NCBI RefSeq assembly: GCF_013033355.1
Contig: NZ_WQDY01000002.1
Coordinates: forward strand, 434,001 to 498,000
Origin: Ruegeria lacuscaerulensis
GTDB lineage: Bacteria; Pseudomonadota; Alphaproteobacteria; Rhodobacterales; Rhodobacteraceae
Direction of reading: 5' to 3'
DNA: 64,000 nucleotides
The position numbers and the translations under genes were made by a program. The notes below the pieces were generated by a model that was given only the letters and a program-made list of their open reading frames with translations, did not search any database and was not told the origin of the DNA. Shown here piece by piece: positions 8,062 to 16,174 of the stretch (positions are counted from its first letter, which is position 1; every line of letters begins with the position of its first letter).

Positions 8062-8198
8062 CAGAGAAACACCACGGTAATTATCGCCACAACACACACC
8101 GCTGACGCAATAGATATCTTAATCCTGTAGGACCGGCGACGCGCCTTTTCGGCTTTGAGACTTTTACCCAGGTTTTCGTCAATCGAGTTATAGTTCAC
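8061..8198 (-). CDS. 45-residue single-pass membrane protein
   Basis: This small gene starts at GTG 8198 with AAGGA seven bases upstream and ends in a TGATG overlap with the next gene. The peptide begins MNYNSIDENLGKSLKAEKA, continues with a basic stretch (RRRSYRIK) and ends in one hydrophobic helix (SIASAVCVVAIITVVFL). The Shine-Dalgarno, the coupling and the clean cytosolic-basic-transmembrane layout support a real gene. The basic residues before the helix predict an N-in, C-out topology. It may anchor or sense for the HTH-like protein encoded next; this is inference. Confidence 0.6.
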   Translation of the reverse strand: MNYNSIDENLGKSLKAEKARRRSYRIKISIASAVCVVAIITVVFL

Positions 8199-8244
8199 GG
8201 CTTAGTCCTTCCGGATTTGTCAGGCGACTTTGGTTTCCACTAAC

Positions 8245-9036
8245 TTATTGTCGCGGCACATTTTCGGTGCACTGGTCGTTCTGTCTCGTGAACGGCCGGT
8301 TACATTCCCAACCATCACCTCTTCGATTCAAATGAGCGTTTGAAGGGACAAGGATCGCAACGCACTTGTCCCGGTTTGCGCGAAAACCACGTTCGCATTT
8401 CCATCCGGAATAAGTTTCAGGCGCGAGGTATGCATGCTGTGGAACTGCCACGGGCTCACAGCCGCTATCCGCTGCCCTATAACCTCTGATGCACACCCAA
8501 CCATCCGCGCTGTTTTTGTCAGTCAGGCGGCCGTTGCTCGGGACATTTATCGCAACACAATCCTGGTTCTCCTTACGAAATCCCCAGTTGCAGTGTATTT
8601 CCTGCACGCCAAACCGGGTTTCGACGTATCCATTTTGAGGTGCCATCACTTCTTCACAGAGTTCTCCGACACGCTGGAACAGCCGATTGCACTCCCACTG
8701 ATCTCCGGTTGATGCAAGATAGGCATTTTCAGGAACTCTTATTTCCTCACAGAGTTCTCCAACATTCTGGAAACCGTGATTGCATTCCCAGCCGCTACCA
8801 TAGGAGCTACCCGTCAAATATGCGTTTTCTGGTACGTCTGTTCTTTGGCACGATCCGTTCTTGTTTTCGAAACCTTCGTCACAAACCGATCCATCGGCAT
8901 TGCCTGCGACTTGGGCAGGAAGCTGCGTTCCTGAGAGCAACACCAAGAGTGTCGGGATCAGACAAAGAATGCAGCGCGTAAACACGATGAACGACTGATT
9001 GAAACTGAGCCTGAGACCTGATCTATCGGGCATCAA
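8245..9036 (-). CDS. Exported protein with seven tandem C-X10-C repeats
   Basis: A 263-residue protein with an N-terminal signal segment (hydrophobic core around residues 18-38, AQVAG cleavage region) and then seven repeats of about 30-34 residues. Each repeat has the form W-x-C-x(2)-G/x-F/Y-x(6)-C followed by a segment like VPENAYL; the Cys-to-Cys spacing is C-X10-C in all seven. One disulphide per repeat in the periplasm or outside the cell is the natural reading. Similar repeats occur in uncharacterised alphaproteobacterial exported proteins; no function is known to me. It lies 46 bases upstream of the small membrane protein gene on the same strand. Confidence 0.8.
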   Translation of the reverse strand: MMPDRSGLRLSFNQSFIVFTRCILCLIPTLLVLLSGTQLPAQVAGNADGSVCDEGFENKNGSCQRTDVPENAYLTGSSYGSGWECNHGFQNVGELCEEIRVPENAYLASTGDQWECNRLFQRVGELCEEVMAPQNGYVETRFGVQEIHCNWGFRKENQDCVAINVPSNGRLTDKNSADGWVCIRGYRAADSGCEPVAVPQHAYLAPETYSGWKCERGFRANRDKCVAILVPSNAHLNRRGDGWECNRPFTRQNDQCTENVPRQ

Positions 9037-9588
9037 GCACGCAATTTAAGAGCCATGTGCTGTTCATACGGCGCCTTCTTTCATGGGTCACGCGATGACT
9101 GGAGCACGTCAGGTGACAGTTGCAAATGCTTGCGAGGAACGAGCTCATAGCGAAGACCCCAGCGGAACCCGTTCCTATGCTGAGGCACATGCTACAATTA
9201 GTCTGAAGGCCATTGGATTATCGTAACCGGCAGCATCGCGGCAGCGAGTAATTTTTTACCAATACACACTTGTCGTTCCTAGTCTGTGAAGAGTCAAGGA
9301 CGCACGCTCGTCAAGAAGCGTGTGCTGCGGAATGGTCAATTTTTGAGACCGGCGAGTTATTAGGTGGTTAAGAGAGTAACTGAGAGGCAAAATTCACTTT
9401 GGGGCAATTTAGGTTGACAATTCATCTGTGAAATCGCCGGATTTCTTGGGCAACAATCTTGGAGGTGGTGAACGCTCGCCGCTCCAGCCTATTGCCGACA
9501 CCGAACTAGGAGATTCGCAATTTCTATCGACAGTTTTGCGGACACTGAGATTGGAAGACACCTGGCCGACGCTGCACGTCGTTGCCGC
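9037..9588. other. Non-coding gap between divergent genes
   Basis: About 550 bases between the repeat protein (minus) and the P-loop protein (plus). No intact gene is seen. From 9472 the frame of the downstream P-loop protein is open and looks coding (for example IGRHLADAARR just before its first ATG), but no standard start codon is found there. The rest shows no repeat or RNA that I recognise. Confidence 0.4.
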
Positions 9589-10374
9589 ATGGTTTTCTTC
9601 ACTGGATTACCAGCATCAGGAAAGTCATTCCTGTTGCGTCAGCAGATATCCATTTCGGTCTCCTTGGGACGTCGCGTGCATATTATGCGTTGGGATACAG
9701 GTCTCGCGGCGTTTCAGACCGAAGACATACTCGCAAAGTATCCAGATGTTTCGGATGGAACTCATCCGTTGATCCGAAAGGCAGCCGGGCTGTGGGGGCG
9801 GAAAGCCCTGGCGCGATGGCTGGCGAAGCATGCCGACCCCACAGACATGATTGTCGGTGAAGTCCCTATCATCGGAAACAGGTTTTCAGAGTTCATCCAG
9901 ACGCAGCCGGATCAGATTGAGCCTGCCTTAGCTTCAGAGGAAACCAAATTCATTTATCCGGTTCCCACAAAGGGCTTGCGTGCCAATCTCGAAGCTATTC
10001 GAAGGTCTACGTTTGCGAACCCTAAACATCCTGATGAGGCCAGGGACGCGCCACCATCCACAATGGAACTGGCTTGGCGTTTGACGTGTGCCAAGGTCGC
10101 AGAATTGGGTTTGATCTCTGAAGCGGACAGTCATTCTCCGTACGAGGAGATGATTTATGTGCGGTTTTTTGAGCACCTACTGCAACACCGAAACGCTATC
10201 AGAATTGGGGTTGATACAATTTATTCAAATGCCGGTTCAGCCCATGACCTAGATGCGAACGTCTTAGAAATCAGTGCTAGCTCAGGCGATGTAAAGTACG
10301 CAATCGCAGAGGTAGAGACTACTTTTACAGCCGAAGAAGCCGCCCGAGAAGTTGAAAACTGGTATCGGGTGTAG
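9589..10374 (+). CDS. P-loop NTPase / kinase-like protein of unknown role
   Basis: A 261-residue protein with a clear Walker A motif GLPASGKS at residues 6-13 right after a beta strand (MVFFT), typical of small-molecule kinases and zeta-like P-loop proteins. A second strand (HIMRWDTG) and DMIVGEVPIIGNRF may form the Walker B region. The C-terminal half is alpha/beta without a recognised domain. The ATG at 9589 has no Shine-Dalgarno, and the frame is open for about 40 codons upstream without an ATG, GTG or TTG, so the real start is uncertain or the 5' end was damaged. Target molecule unknown. Confidence 0.7.
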   Translation: MVFFTGLPASGKSFLLRQQISISVSLGRRVHIMRWDTGLAAFQTEDILAKYPDVSDGTHPLIRKAAGLWGRKALARWLAKHADPTDMIVGEVPIIGNRFSEFIQTQPDQIEPALASEETKFIYPVPTKGLRANLEAIRRSTFANPKHPDEARDAPPSTMELAWRLTCAKVAELGLISEADSHSPYEEMIYVRFFEHLLQHRNAIRIGVDTIYSNAGSAHDLDANVLEISASSGDVKYAIAEVETTFTAEEAAREVENWYRV

Positions 10375-10413
10375 CCCTCGTGCGAAAGTTCGCTCTTTGG
10401 CGTTTTGGAAACT

Positions 10414-10447
10414 GCAAAGTCTAACTGTGAACGTCCGGTTTGGGCTG
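10414..10447. repeat. Intergenic repeat family B, copy 1
   Basis: A 34-base stretch beginning GCAAAGTCTAACTGTGAA and ending GGTTTGGGCTG closely matches 11846-11879 (about five differences). Both copies are in non-coding gaps flanking the Ntn hydrolase gene. The 210-base gap holding this copy shows nothing else. Confidence 0.65.
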
Positions 10448-10588
10448 CCTCCAGTCACTAGTGCGAACAGTGGTGAACGCGGCTTCGAGCCTAGCGCCGG
10501 TAACTCGCTGGAGCGGTAAACCCTCCATTCCGAAGTTTTATTGGGCCGCAGCTAGCGGTGATGCCGCCACGGCCCACGTGGTAAAACG

Positions 10589-11710
10589 TCAATTCGTTGG
10601 GGTCACATCGATTAACGTTGGTTCGCGATCACCGCTGGTTTCAAAGACGATCATCTCGCCTCCCATAGCTCCGAAGTCAATCTGCTTCATATCAACCATG
10701 TGCACCGTTCGGTCGTACATCGTGTGATAGTAGTAAACGAGGTTCAGGGAGTCCGCAGCGGTTGTGATCTGTGTTGCGCTGTAAAGTAGGTCATCCGACT
10801 GCACATCGTCTTGAGCGCCCTCAGCGGCATCGGCAGGAATGTTGAAGTTGTCCAGTATTCGGAATGCCTCGCGTACGGTGTCATAGCCACCTTGCGTCTC
10901 CCGCGCTGTCTGGGAAAAGGCGACTGCGCGGACAAACCGGGATGGGGGTGTGAAGTCGCCTGGCAGTCCTATCATACCGCTCCCAGCGCCCAGGGGCGCG
11001 AAAGTAACGCCGCTTGCCTCAACTTCGGGAAGCCCAAGAGCCGACAGGTTTACATAGTTGTTTAGGTTCGTCATGTGCCAATCGTAGTTTGGCGAATTGG
11101 TGATCACGCCAAGCGGGGCATCGAAAACCGTCAGGTCACCATCAATGTACTCGACGACGATCCTTCCGCCGAACCGGTCAGCAACCAACATATGAAACGG
11201 GAATGGAAATCCTAAGGTCTCATCCACGACCCCGACGACACGGACATTCGCCAACCCTGTGGCAGCCTCTTCAACTGTCTCAAATTGGGAAAGGACATAG
11301 CTGGCGAGCAAATCGCCGGGAATCGTGTTGCCGGAAAGGTCAGGGTCGTACTCCTGATACTCGGTGAAGCCGGGCAGATAAAACAACCCGGCGGTCAACC
11401 CAGCTTCGTTGATCCCATCTGCGGGAGCCCCATGATCCAACATGCTGATACCGACCATTCCAAATCGGCCGGTCCAGTTTGCTCCGTCTTGCCCATCTGG
11501 CATTTCGCCTGCGGTGTAAGTGAAACCTCGCGGAATAATGTTGATCTTTGTCTCAAGATCGAACGGCCCCCATTCGGCGGTCCTTGCGCGAACGATGCTT
11601 CCATCCTGCCCTGTCAACATGATGCCAGTGCATCCCCAGGCCATCGATACTGAAGCCACAAAGGCTATGGTCGCTTTTGGTAATATCCGAAATAACTCGA
11701 TATGACGCAT
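10589..11710 (-). CDS. Secreted linear-amide C-N hydrolase (choloylglycine hydrolase / penicillin V acylase family)
   Basis: A 373-residue Ntn hydrolase that cleaves linear amide bonds; family members act on conjugated bile salts, penicillin V or N-acyl homoserine lactones. The start at 11710 has GGAGAA six bases upstream and gives a signal peptide (MRHIELFRILPKATIAF to SMAWG) ending exactly before CTGIM, so cleavage would expose the nucleophile Cys. Further family features are ARTAEWG (Arg after the nucleophile), the GINEAGL segment and TNSPNYDWH. It acts in the periplasm or outside. In a marine bacterium a substrate such as an N-acyl amino acid or acyl-homoserine lactone is more likely than bile salts, but this is inference. 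Confidence 0.88.
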   Translation of the reverse strand: MRHIELFRILPKATIAFVASVSMAWGCTGIMLTGQDGSIVRARTAEWGPFDLETKINIIPRGFTYTAGEMPDGQDGANWTGRFGMVGISMLDHGAPADGINEAGLTAGLFYLPGFTEYQEYDPDLSGNTIPGDLLASYVLSQFETVEEAATGLANVRVVGVVDETLGFPFPFHMLVADRFGGRIVVEYIDGDLTVFDAPLGVITNSPNYDWHMTNLNNYVNLSALGLPEVEASGVTFAPLGAGSGMIGLPGDFTPPSRFVRAVAFSQTARETQGGYDTVREAFRILDNFNIPADAAEGAQDDVQSDDLLYSATQITTAADSLNLVYYYHTMYDRTVHMVDMKQIDFGAMGGEMIVFETSGDREPTLIDVTPTN

Positions 11711-12244
11711 GGTCGTTCTCCAATTGGACTGATCTGATCTCATGAACTCACTCGACCAAGCTACCACACCGGTTCTCAAGTTGAATGAAGTTTGCATGAT
11801 CTTCAAATAGGCAAGAAAGTCCGCCTATTCCGTCCGCCGGACTTTGCAAAGTCCGACTCTGAATGTCTGGTTTGGGCTGACTACGGTCCTTTGGAGAAAA
11901 AATGCGGATGGCTGCAAAGTCCACACAGCGGTCGCTCGCGACATTTCGGCGAATGTCCGCACCGAGCCCGAAGCAGACCTTCTCGACCAGTAGACCACGC
12001 CGTTGCAGCATTACTGCTCGTTAACCGGAGCGCCGCGGCGCAGATTAAAGACCAAACACTCATGCCGGCTGCGGCGAAATTCGGAGGCACTACGTCTCCA
12101 TCGCGGACAAAACACTCGTTGTCTCTGGGGCCGCTGCATGGACTAAACCCACTCGATCGGATTCGTCTTTAACACCGCAGCGAATAAGCCGTCGTTGCGC
12201 GAAACAGCGGCTCACTGTAGACTTCAAACAGGGGAGGTAGATCC
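11711..12244. other. Non-coding gap with intergenic repeats
   Basis: About 530 bases without a gene. It carries the perfect 16-bp palindrome GGACTTTGCAAAGTCC (11839-11854), a family B repeat (11846-11879) and another GCAAAGTCC near 11914. The Shine-Dalgarno of the ankyrin gene (GGGGAGG) is at the right end. The material looks like decayed repeat DNA. Confidence 0.5.
11839..11879. repeat. Palindrome plus intergenic repeat family B, copy 2
   Basis: GGACTTTGCAAAGTCC (11839-11854) is a perfect palindrome whose core GGACTTTGCAAAGTC also occurs at 5398-5412. From 11846 the sequence matches the family B copy at 10414-10447 over 34 bases. This identifies a dispersed intergenic element in this genome. 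Confidence 0.65.
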
Positions 12245-12838
12245 ATGCGTTGGATTATTACCATCTTTACAACGGCATTCTTTGTACTTGGGCCCGCTCA
12301 AGCAGGTCAGTTATTCGATGCAGCAAAGCAGGGTGATACAGCGACCGTTAAGGCTCTGTTGGAAAGCGGTATCTCGGTTGATGAGCGGGGGCCGAACAAG
12401 GCTACGCCCTTGATCGCTGCTTCGTTGGCGGGAAACACCGAAACCGCTGCGGCTCTGATCGAAGCAGGGGCTGACGTGATGGCGCGTAACCACAGCGGCT
12501 TCACTCCACTTCACGCGGCTGCCTTCGGCGGTAAGATTGAGACAGCACAGCTGCTTCTCGCTAAAGGCGCAGACGTGAATGGACGCATCAACAGGGCCGA
12601 AAAGTCACCCATCTTCATGGCGGCCGATGAGGGTCATATCGAGATGATCGAGCTACTACTCGACAACGGTGCGGATATTGTGACACTCGATAACGATGGC
12701 TTTTCGGTTCTAATCCGAACGATGTTCCGTAAACACTATGATATCGTTGGGCTGCTGAAGCAGAACGGAGCCACATGCCCGCCGCCAGACGCCTTCGGCC
12801 CGGAATTTCACCGCCTGTGTTTGGAGGCAGGCACATAA
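12245..12838 (+). CDS. Exported ankyrin-repeat protein
   Basis: A 197-residue protein with a signal peptide (MRWIITIFTTAFFVLGPAQA) and four to five ankyrin repeats, a protein-protein interaction fold. Diagnostic repeats include NKATPLIAASLAGNTETAAA, SGFTPLHAAAFGGKIETAQ and KSPIFMAADEGHIEMIELL. The start has GGGGAGG about seven bases upstream. The end carries two Cys residues (GATCPPP, HRLCLEAG) that could form a disulphide. It lies 14 bases upstream of a YHS-domain exported protein, so the pair is an operon. Periplasmic ankyrin proteins are sometimes linked to redox partners (for example catalase in pseudomonads); the role here is unknown. Confidence 0.88.
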   Translation: MRWIITIFTTAFFVLGPAQAGQLFDAAKQGDTATVKALLESGISVDERGPNKATPLIAASLAGNTETAAALIEAGADVMARNHSGFTPLHAAAFGGKIETAQLLLAKGADVNGRINRAEKSPIFMAADEGHIEMIELLLDNGADIVTLDNDGFSVLIRTMFRKHYDIVGLLKQNGATCPPPDAFGPEFHRLCLEAGT

Positions 12839-12852
12839 GGTAAGGTCAAAAA

Positions 12853-13332
12853 ATGAACATTCGACTTCTGATGAGCGGGCTGGTTATTGCAGGCATGACC
12901 ACGAGTGCGCTGGCGGATGAGCCCATCAACACTGGGCCTTTCGGCGATGTTGCAATCAAAGGTTATGATACTGTTGCCTATTTCACCGAAAGCCGAGCGG
13001 TAAAGGGGTCAAGTGAGTTCGCATATGATTGGCTTGGCACGCCGTGGCACTTCAACAGCGCGGAGAACCGCGAACTGTTTAAGTCTGACCCAACCAAATA
13101 CGCTCCGCAATACGGCGGGTATTGCACATTGGGTGTCGGCCTTGGGGCCAACGCATCTGAAAATATCGACCCAGTAAATTCCTGGCGGATCATCGATGGG
13201 AAGCTTTACTTTATATCGGACCCGACCGGAGCAGAAATGCTTGACCACCCAGAAGGGGAGGCGGTGATCGCCAAGGCGGATGCGAATTGGGAGAAGACCA
13301 AGCCGCTGGCAGCCAAGGATTACTCCAACTGA
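12853..13332 (+). CDS. Exported YHS-domain protein
   Basis: A 159-residue protein with a signal peptide (MNIRLLMSGLVIAGMTTSALA) and a YHS domain: IKGYDTVAYF, then WHFNSAENRELFKSDPTKYAPQYGGYC. YHS domains occur in metal-related proteins; in this GYDxVAYF subtype the role is uncertain. A single Cys at GGYC is typical. It is the second gene of a two-gene unit with the ankyrin protein, which suggests the two exported products work together in the periplasm. Convergent to the adenylate cyclase gene, whose stop is 19 bases away. Confidence 0.88.
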   Translation: MNIRLLMSGLVIAGMTTSALADEPINTGPFGDVAIKGYDTVAYFTESRAVKGSSEFAYDWLGTPWHFNSAENRELFKSDPTKYAPQYGGYCTLGVGLGANASENIDPVNSWRIIDGKLYFISDPTGAEMLDHPEGEAVIAKADANWEKTKPLAAKDYSN

Positions 13333-13351
13333 CGCGCACCTCGGATGATGG

Positions 13352-15556
13352 TCATCCGCCAGGTCTAAAGTGAAACAGAATATGCGGGTTGATGTAGCTG
13401 TAAGGCGCGCTCGCCCCGACCTCTTCTTCGGCATTTTTGTAGACCATGCCACAAGCCGGGCGACCAAGCGAAAGACCGGGTTGTTGCAAGCACAATATGT
13501 CATCTTTCACAAATGCCGATCCAGTGACAAACAATGTGGATGCGCGTAAGGCCATACTTCCGTTCTCTGAAATCTGCATCAAGCCGGGTCCGCGGCCTTC
13601 GAAGTTTCCCTGCCATACGTTGCCATCGATCAGAGCAGTAATCGCGTCGGCAGATAGCTTTTCGCGCGCGCCAGGTTGAAAGTCGAAGGGCCATTCCTGC
13701 ACGCCCGCAGTCAACATTGCATCAATGATCCGATCGAGTTCTTCCTGCTTCCGAAAATGCGCAAACAAGACCTTGTAGAGTTGCGCCGAAGTATGTGGAG
13801 CAAATTCGGCCACCTCGTCTGCAGTTGCTTGCGCCTTTTGCGTCTGGCCAGCCTCTCCATAGGCGGCAGCGAGGATGTTAAAGTAGTCTTCAATGCCTTG
13901 AGAATTGCCTTTTATCTCCTCAAGGATTTCTACGGCACGTTGGGGACGCCCTGTCAGAATATAGGACAAGCTTGCGATCTGACGTGCATAGCCCGGCAAT
14001 AGTGGGTTGAGACGCAGAGCCGTTTCGAAATTCTCGATCGCCTCTTCATGTCGTCCGTAGAATGTTTGCGCAAAGCTCAGGGCAAGATAGGCAGATGCTT
14101 CACCGGGGGCCTTCTCGACAGAAAGCTGCGCCGAGCGCATCGCTTCCTCATACCTTCGATCCACAGTCTGCAACTCGCTTAATACTGCAAAAGGCATCGC
14201 CGCATCGGGATCAATTTCTAAGGCACGACCGGCATGTTCGTAGGCGCGTTTCCGGGCGACAGGAAAGGGCAGCACATCGTCATAGTTGCGGCGCATGATC
14301 AATGCCTCGGTGCGGGCCTGTGCCGCGAATGCCCTGGCAAAAGTCGGGTCGATTGCGGTTGCTTCCGAATAGAGGCTCAACGCTTCGCGCAGCTTGGGCC
14401 GAAAGCCGCTGCGAGCGGCTTCTTCGGCTCTGAGAAAGAAGTCATATGCTTCCAGATCCGTTGTAGGTAGGCGTTCGATCCGCTCCTTTTCGGACACACT
14501 CACATCCACACCAAGTTGATCAATGATCTCGTTTATCAGGCCAGCCTCCATGGAGAAAATATCGGCTTCGTCTCGCTCCAACCGCTCGGCCCATACTGTC
14601 TGCCCGCTGCTCACATCTGTCAGCCGCGCGTTGACCAAAAGCCGAGTTCCCGCTCTGCGCACGCTGCCTTCGAGAACATAGCCCACCCCCAACTCGCGAC
14701 CGATAGACCTGCTGTCGATTGTCCGGTCCCGATAGGAAAACGCGGTGTTGCTGCCGATCACCATCAGCCCGGCGACTTTCGAGAAATCTGTAATCAGATC
14801 GTCCGTGAGCCCATCTGCGATGTAGCGTTCCGCGTCTGGCAGCCCGAGGTTTTCAAAGGGCAACACGACGAGAGAAGGCAACCCGTCCTCTGCCGCGATG
14901 ATTTCACTTTCAGCGCCGCCGAAAAGGGCAACTATGCCATCACGCAATATAAAAGCGGCACCTGAAAGAACCGCTATTACCACCACCGCCGTGACAGCGC
15001 CTCGAACTTTGAAGCGAGACAGTGAAGTGTATTTCGAGCCATTCGGGTCCGCCATCCGAAATACCGTGAGAGGCTCAGGTATGTTTTTGACCCGGTGGAC
15101 TCCCGCAGATTCAAATGGCTTACTGACTTTGCCGCGCGTGTGTTCGTAAACCTCGCGCGAGATGCAGATGCCTCCGGGCGTAGCTAGGGGTTCCAGGCGC
15201 GCCGCAATGTTAACACCGTCTCCGTAAATGTCGTCGCCATCGATGATTAGATCTCCCAGGTTGATACCAATCCGCAATTCGATACGCTGGTGGGGATCAA
15301 TGGTGTCGTTTCTGTCCTTAACCGCCTCTTGTATCTGGATCGCAGCCTCGACTGCATCAACAACGCTTGCAAATTCGGCCAGCAGTCCGTCGCCGATAAG
15401 CTTGACGATCCGCCCGTTCTTTTCATCTATCAAACGGGTGAGGATGTCTTGGCGCACCGTGGTCAAACGTTCGAAAGTGCCCACCTCATCCTCGGCCATC
15501 ATACGGCTGAAACCGACTACGTCTGCGGCGAATATGGCGGCAAGCCTGCGTTCCAA
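13352..15556 (-). CDS. Class III adenylate/guanylate cyclase with transmembrane segment and TPR domain
   Basis: A 734-residue membrane-anchored cyclase, expected to make cAMP in the cytoplasm. Residues 1-170 form the class III catalytic domain: FAADVVGFSRMM (first metal Asp), VKLIGDGLLAEF (Lys and second metal Asp) and IYGDGVNIAARLEPLA (transition-state residues). A transmembrane helix follows (VTAVVVIAVLSGAAFIL), then a TolB-like N-terminal region (VVLPFENLGLPDAERYIADG) and tetratricopeptide-like repeats to about residue 560. TTG 15556 (MERRLAAIF) is chosen because GAGGGG lies six bases upstream and family members begin here; a frame open further upstream encodes an implausible Cys-rich leader. 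Common in Rhizobiales and Rhodobacterales. Confidence 0.88.
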   Translation of the reverse strand: MERRLAAIFAADVVGFSRMMAEDEVGTFERLTTVRQDILTRLIDEKNGRIVKLIGDGLLAEFASVVDAVEAAIQIQEAVKDRNDTIDPHQRIELRIGINLGDLIIDGDDIYGDGVNIAARLEPLATPGGICISREVYEHTRGKVSKPFESAGVHRVKNIPEPLTVFRMADPNGSKYTSLSRFKVRGAVTAVVVIAVLSGAAFILRDGIVALFGGAESEIIAAEDGLPSLVVLPFENLGLPDAERYIADGLTDDLITDFSKVAGLMVIGSNTAFSYRDRTIDSRSIGRELGVGYVLEGSVRRAGTRLLVNARLTDVSSGQTVWAERLERDEADIFSMEAGLINEIIDQLGVDVSVSEKERIERLPTTDLEAYDFFLRAEEAARSGFRPKLREALSLYSEATAIDPTFARAFAAQARTEALIMRRNYDDVLPFPVARKRAYEHAGRALEIDPDAAMPFAVLSELQTVDRRYEEAMRSAQLSVEKAPGEASAYLALSFAQTFYGRHEEAIENFETALRLNPLLPGYARQIASLSYILTGRPQRAVEILEEIKGNSQGIEDYFNILAAAYGEAGQTQKAQATADEVAEFAPHTSAQLYKVLFAHFRKQEELDRIIDAMLTAGVQEWPFDFQPGAREKLSADAITALIDGNVWQGNFEGRGPGLMQISENGSMALRASTLFVTGSAFVKDDILCLQQPGLSLGRPACGMVYKNAEEEVGASAPYSYINPHILFHFRPGG

Positions 15557-16174
15557 GGTTTGCCCCTCTCCTCCAAAATGCGGGCAGCACTGCGAAGTTA
15601 ACACTAAAAAAAACGTTACGGAAACTGCGCTCGCTAAAAATATTTGGCTGGGCGGGTGCTTGTCTTTCAAAGGTACAGTGGCGCAACAAGCCAGTTGTCT
15701 CCGCAGCAGCATAAGGCAGCTTGCTCCGCATTTGAAACAATGTATCCGAGCGAAGCGAACGGCCTGATAAAGTTTTGGCCTATATGCATGATTTGAACGT
15801 CCGGTATCGAGAAATCGTGCTGCCCGTCGCGGGCGATACCGTGACACTGTCGAGCAATCGATTTGATTTCCGCTGCGCCAGCATCGGGCGGCTTTGTCCG
15901 CAGAGCGGAACTCCAGTTAGTTTTCAAAAATGCCCGCTTTCGGAAGAAGCAGACATTCAAGCCGCTGAAATTGGGGCGACGCTACGTGTTGTCTGCTTTC
16001 AGCGAGACCGGACGTTCAGAAAAATAGGCTCTAGGTCCGAGTTGCGGACAAAGCTGCCGATAAGTCATTTTGTCGGGATGTGTGACAACGGCCCATTGCG
16101 GACATTTAGGACGGAATTCAAATGCTGCGGTGGCATACCGGTCTGCGGACATCCGCAACAGTGGCGCAAGCTCT
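15557..16174. other. Non-coding gap with decayed repeats
   Basis: About 620 bases between two minus-strand genes. No intact gene is convincing. The element TGCGGAC occurs three times (near 16043, 16095 and 16143), and 16043-16059 matches part of repeat family A. The promoter of the cyclase should be near its left end; no strong boxes are seen. Confidence 0.45.
16043..16059. repeat. Intergenic repeat family A, partial copy
   Basis: TGCGGACAAAGCTGCCG matches 29693-29709 with a single mismatch, which is the 3' part of the family A repeat at 29645-29709. It appears to be a truncated copy. Confidence 0.5.

Noticed and set aside
9414..9442. TTGACA as -35 box of a promoter for the P-loop gene
   Set aside because: The hexamer is perfect, but 17 bases downstream there is CCGGAT rather than a plausible -10 box, so I did not call a promoter.
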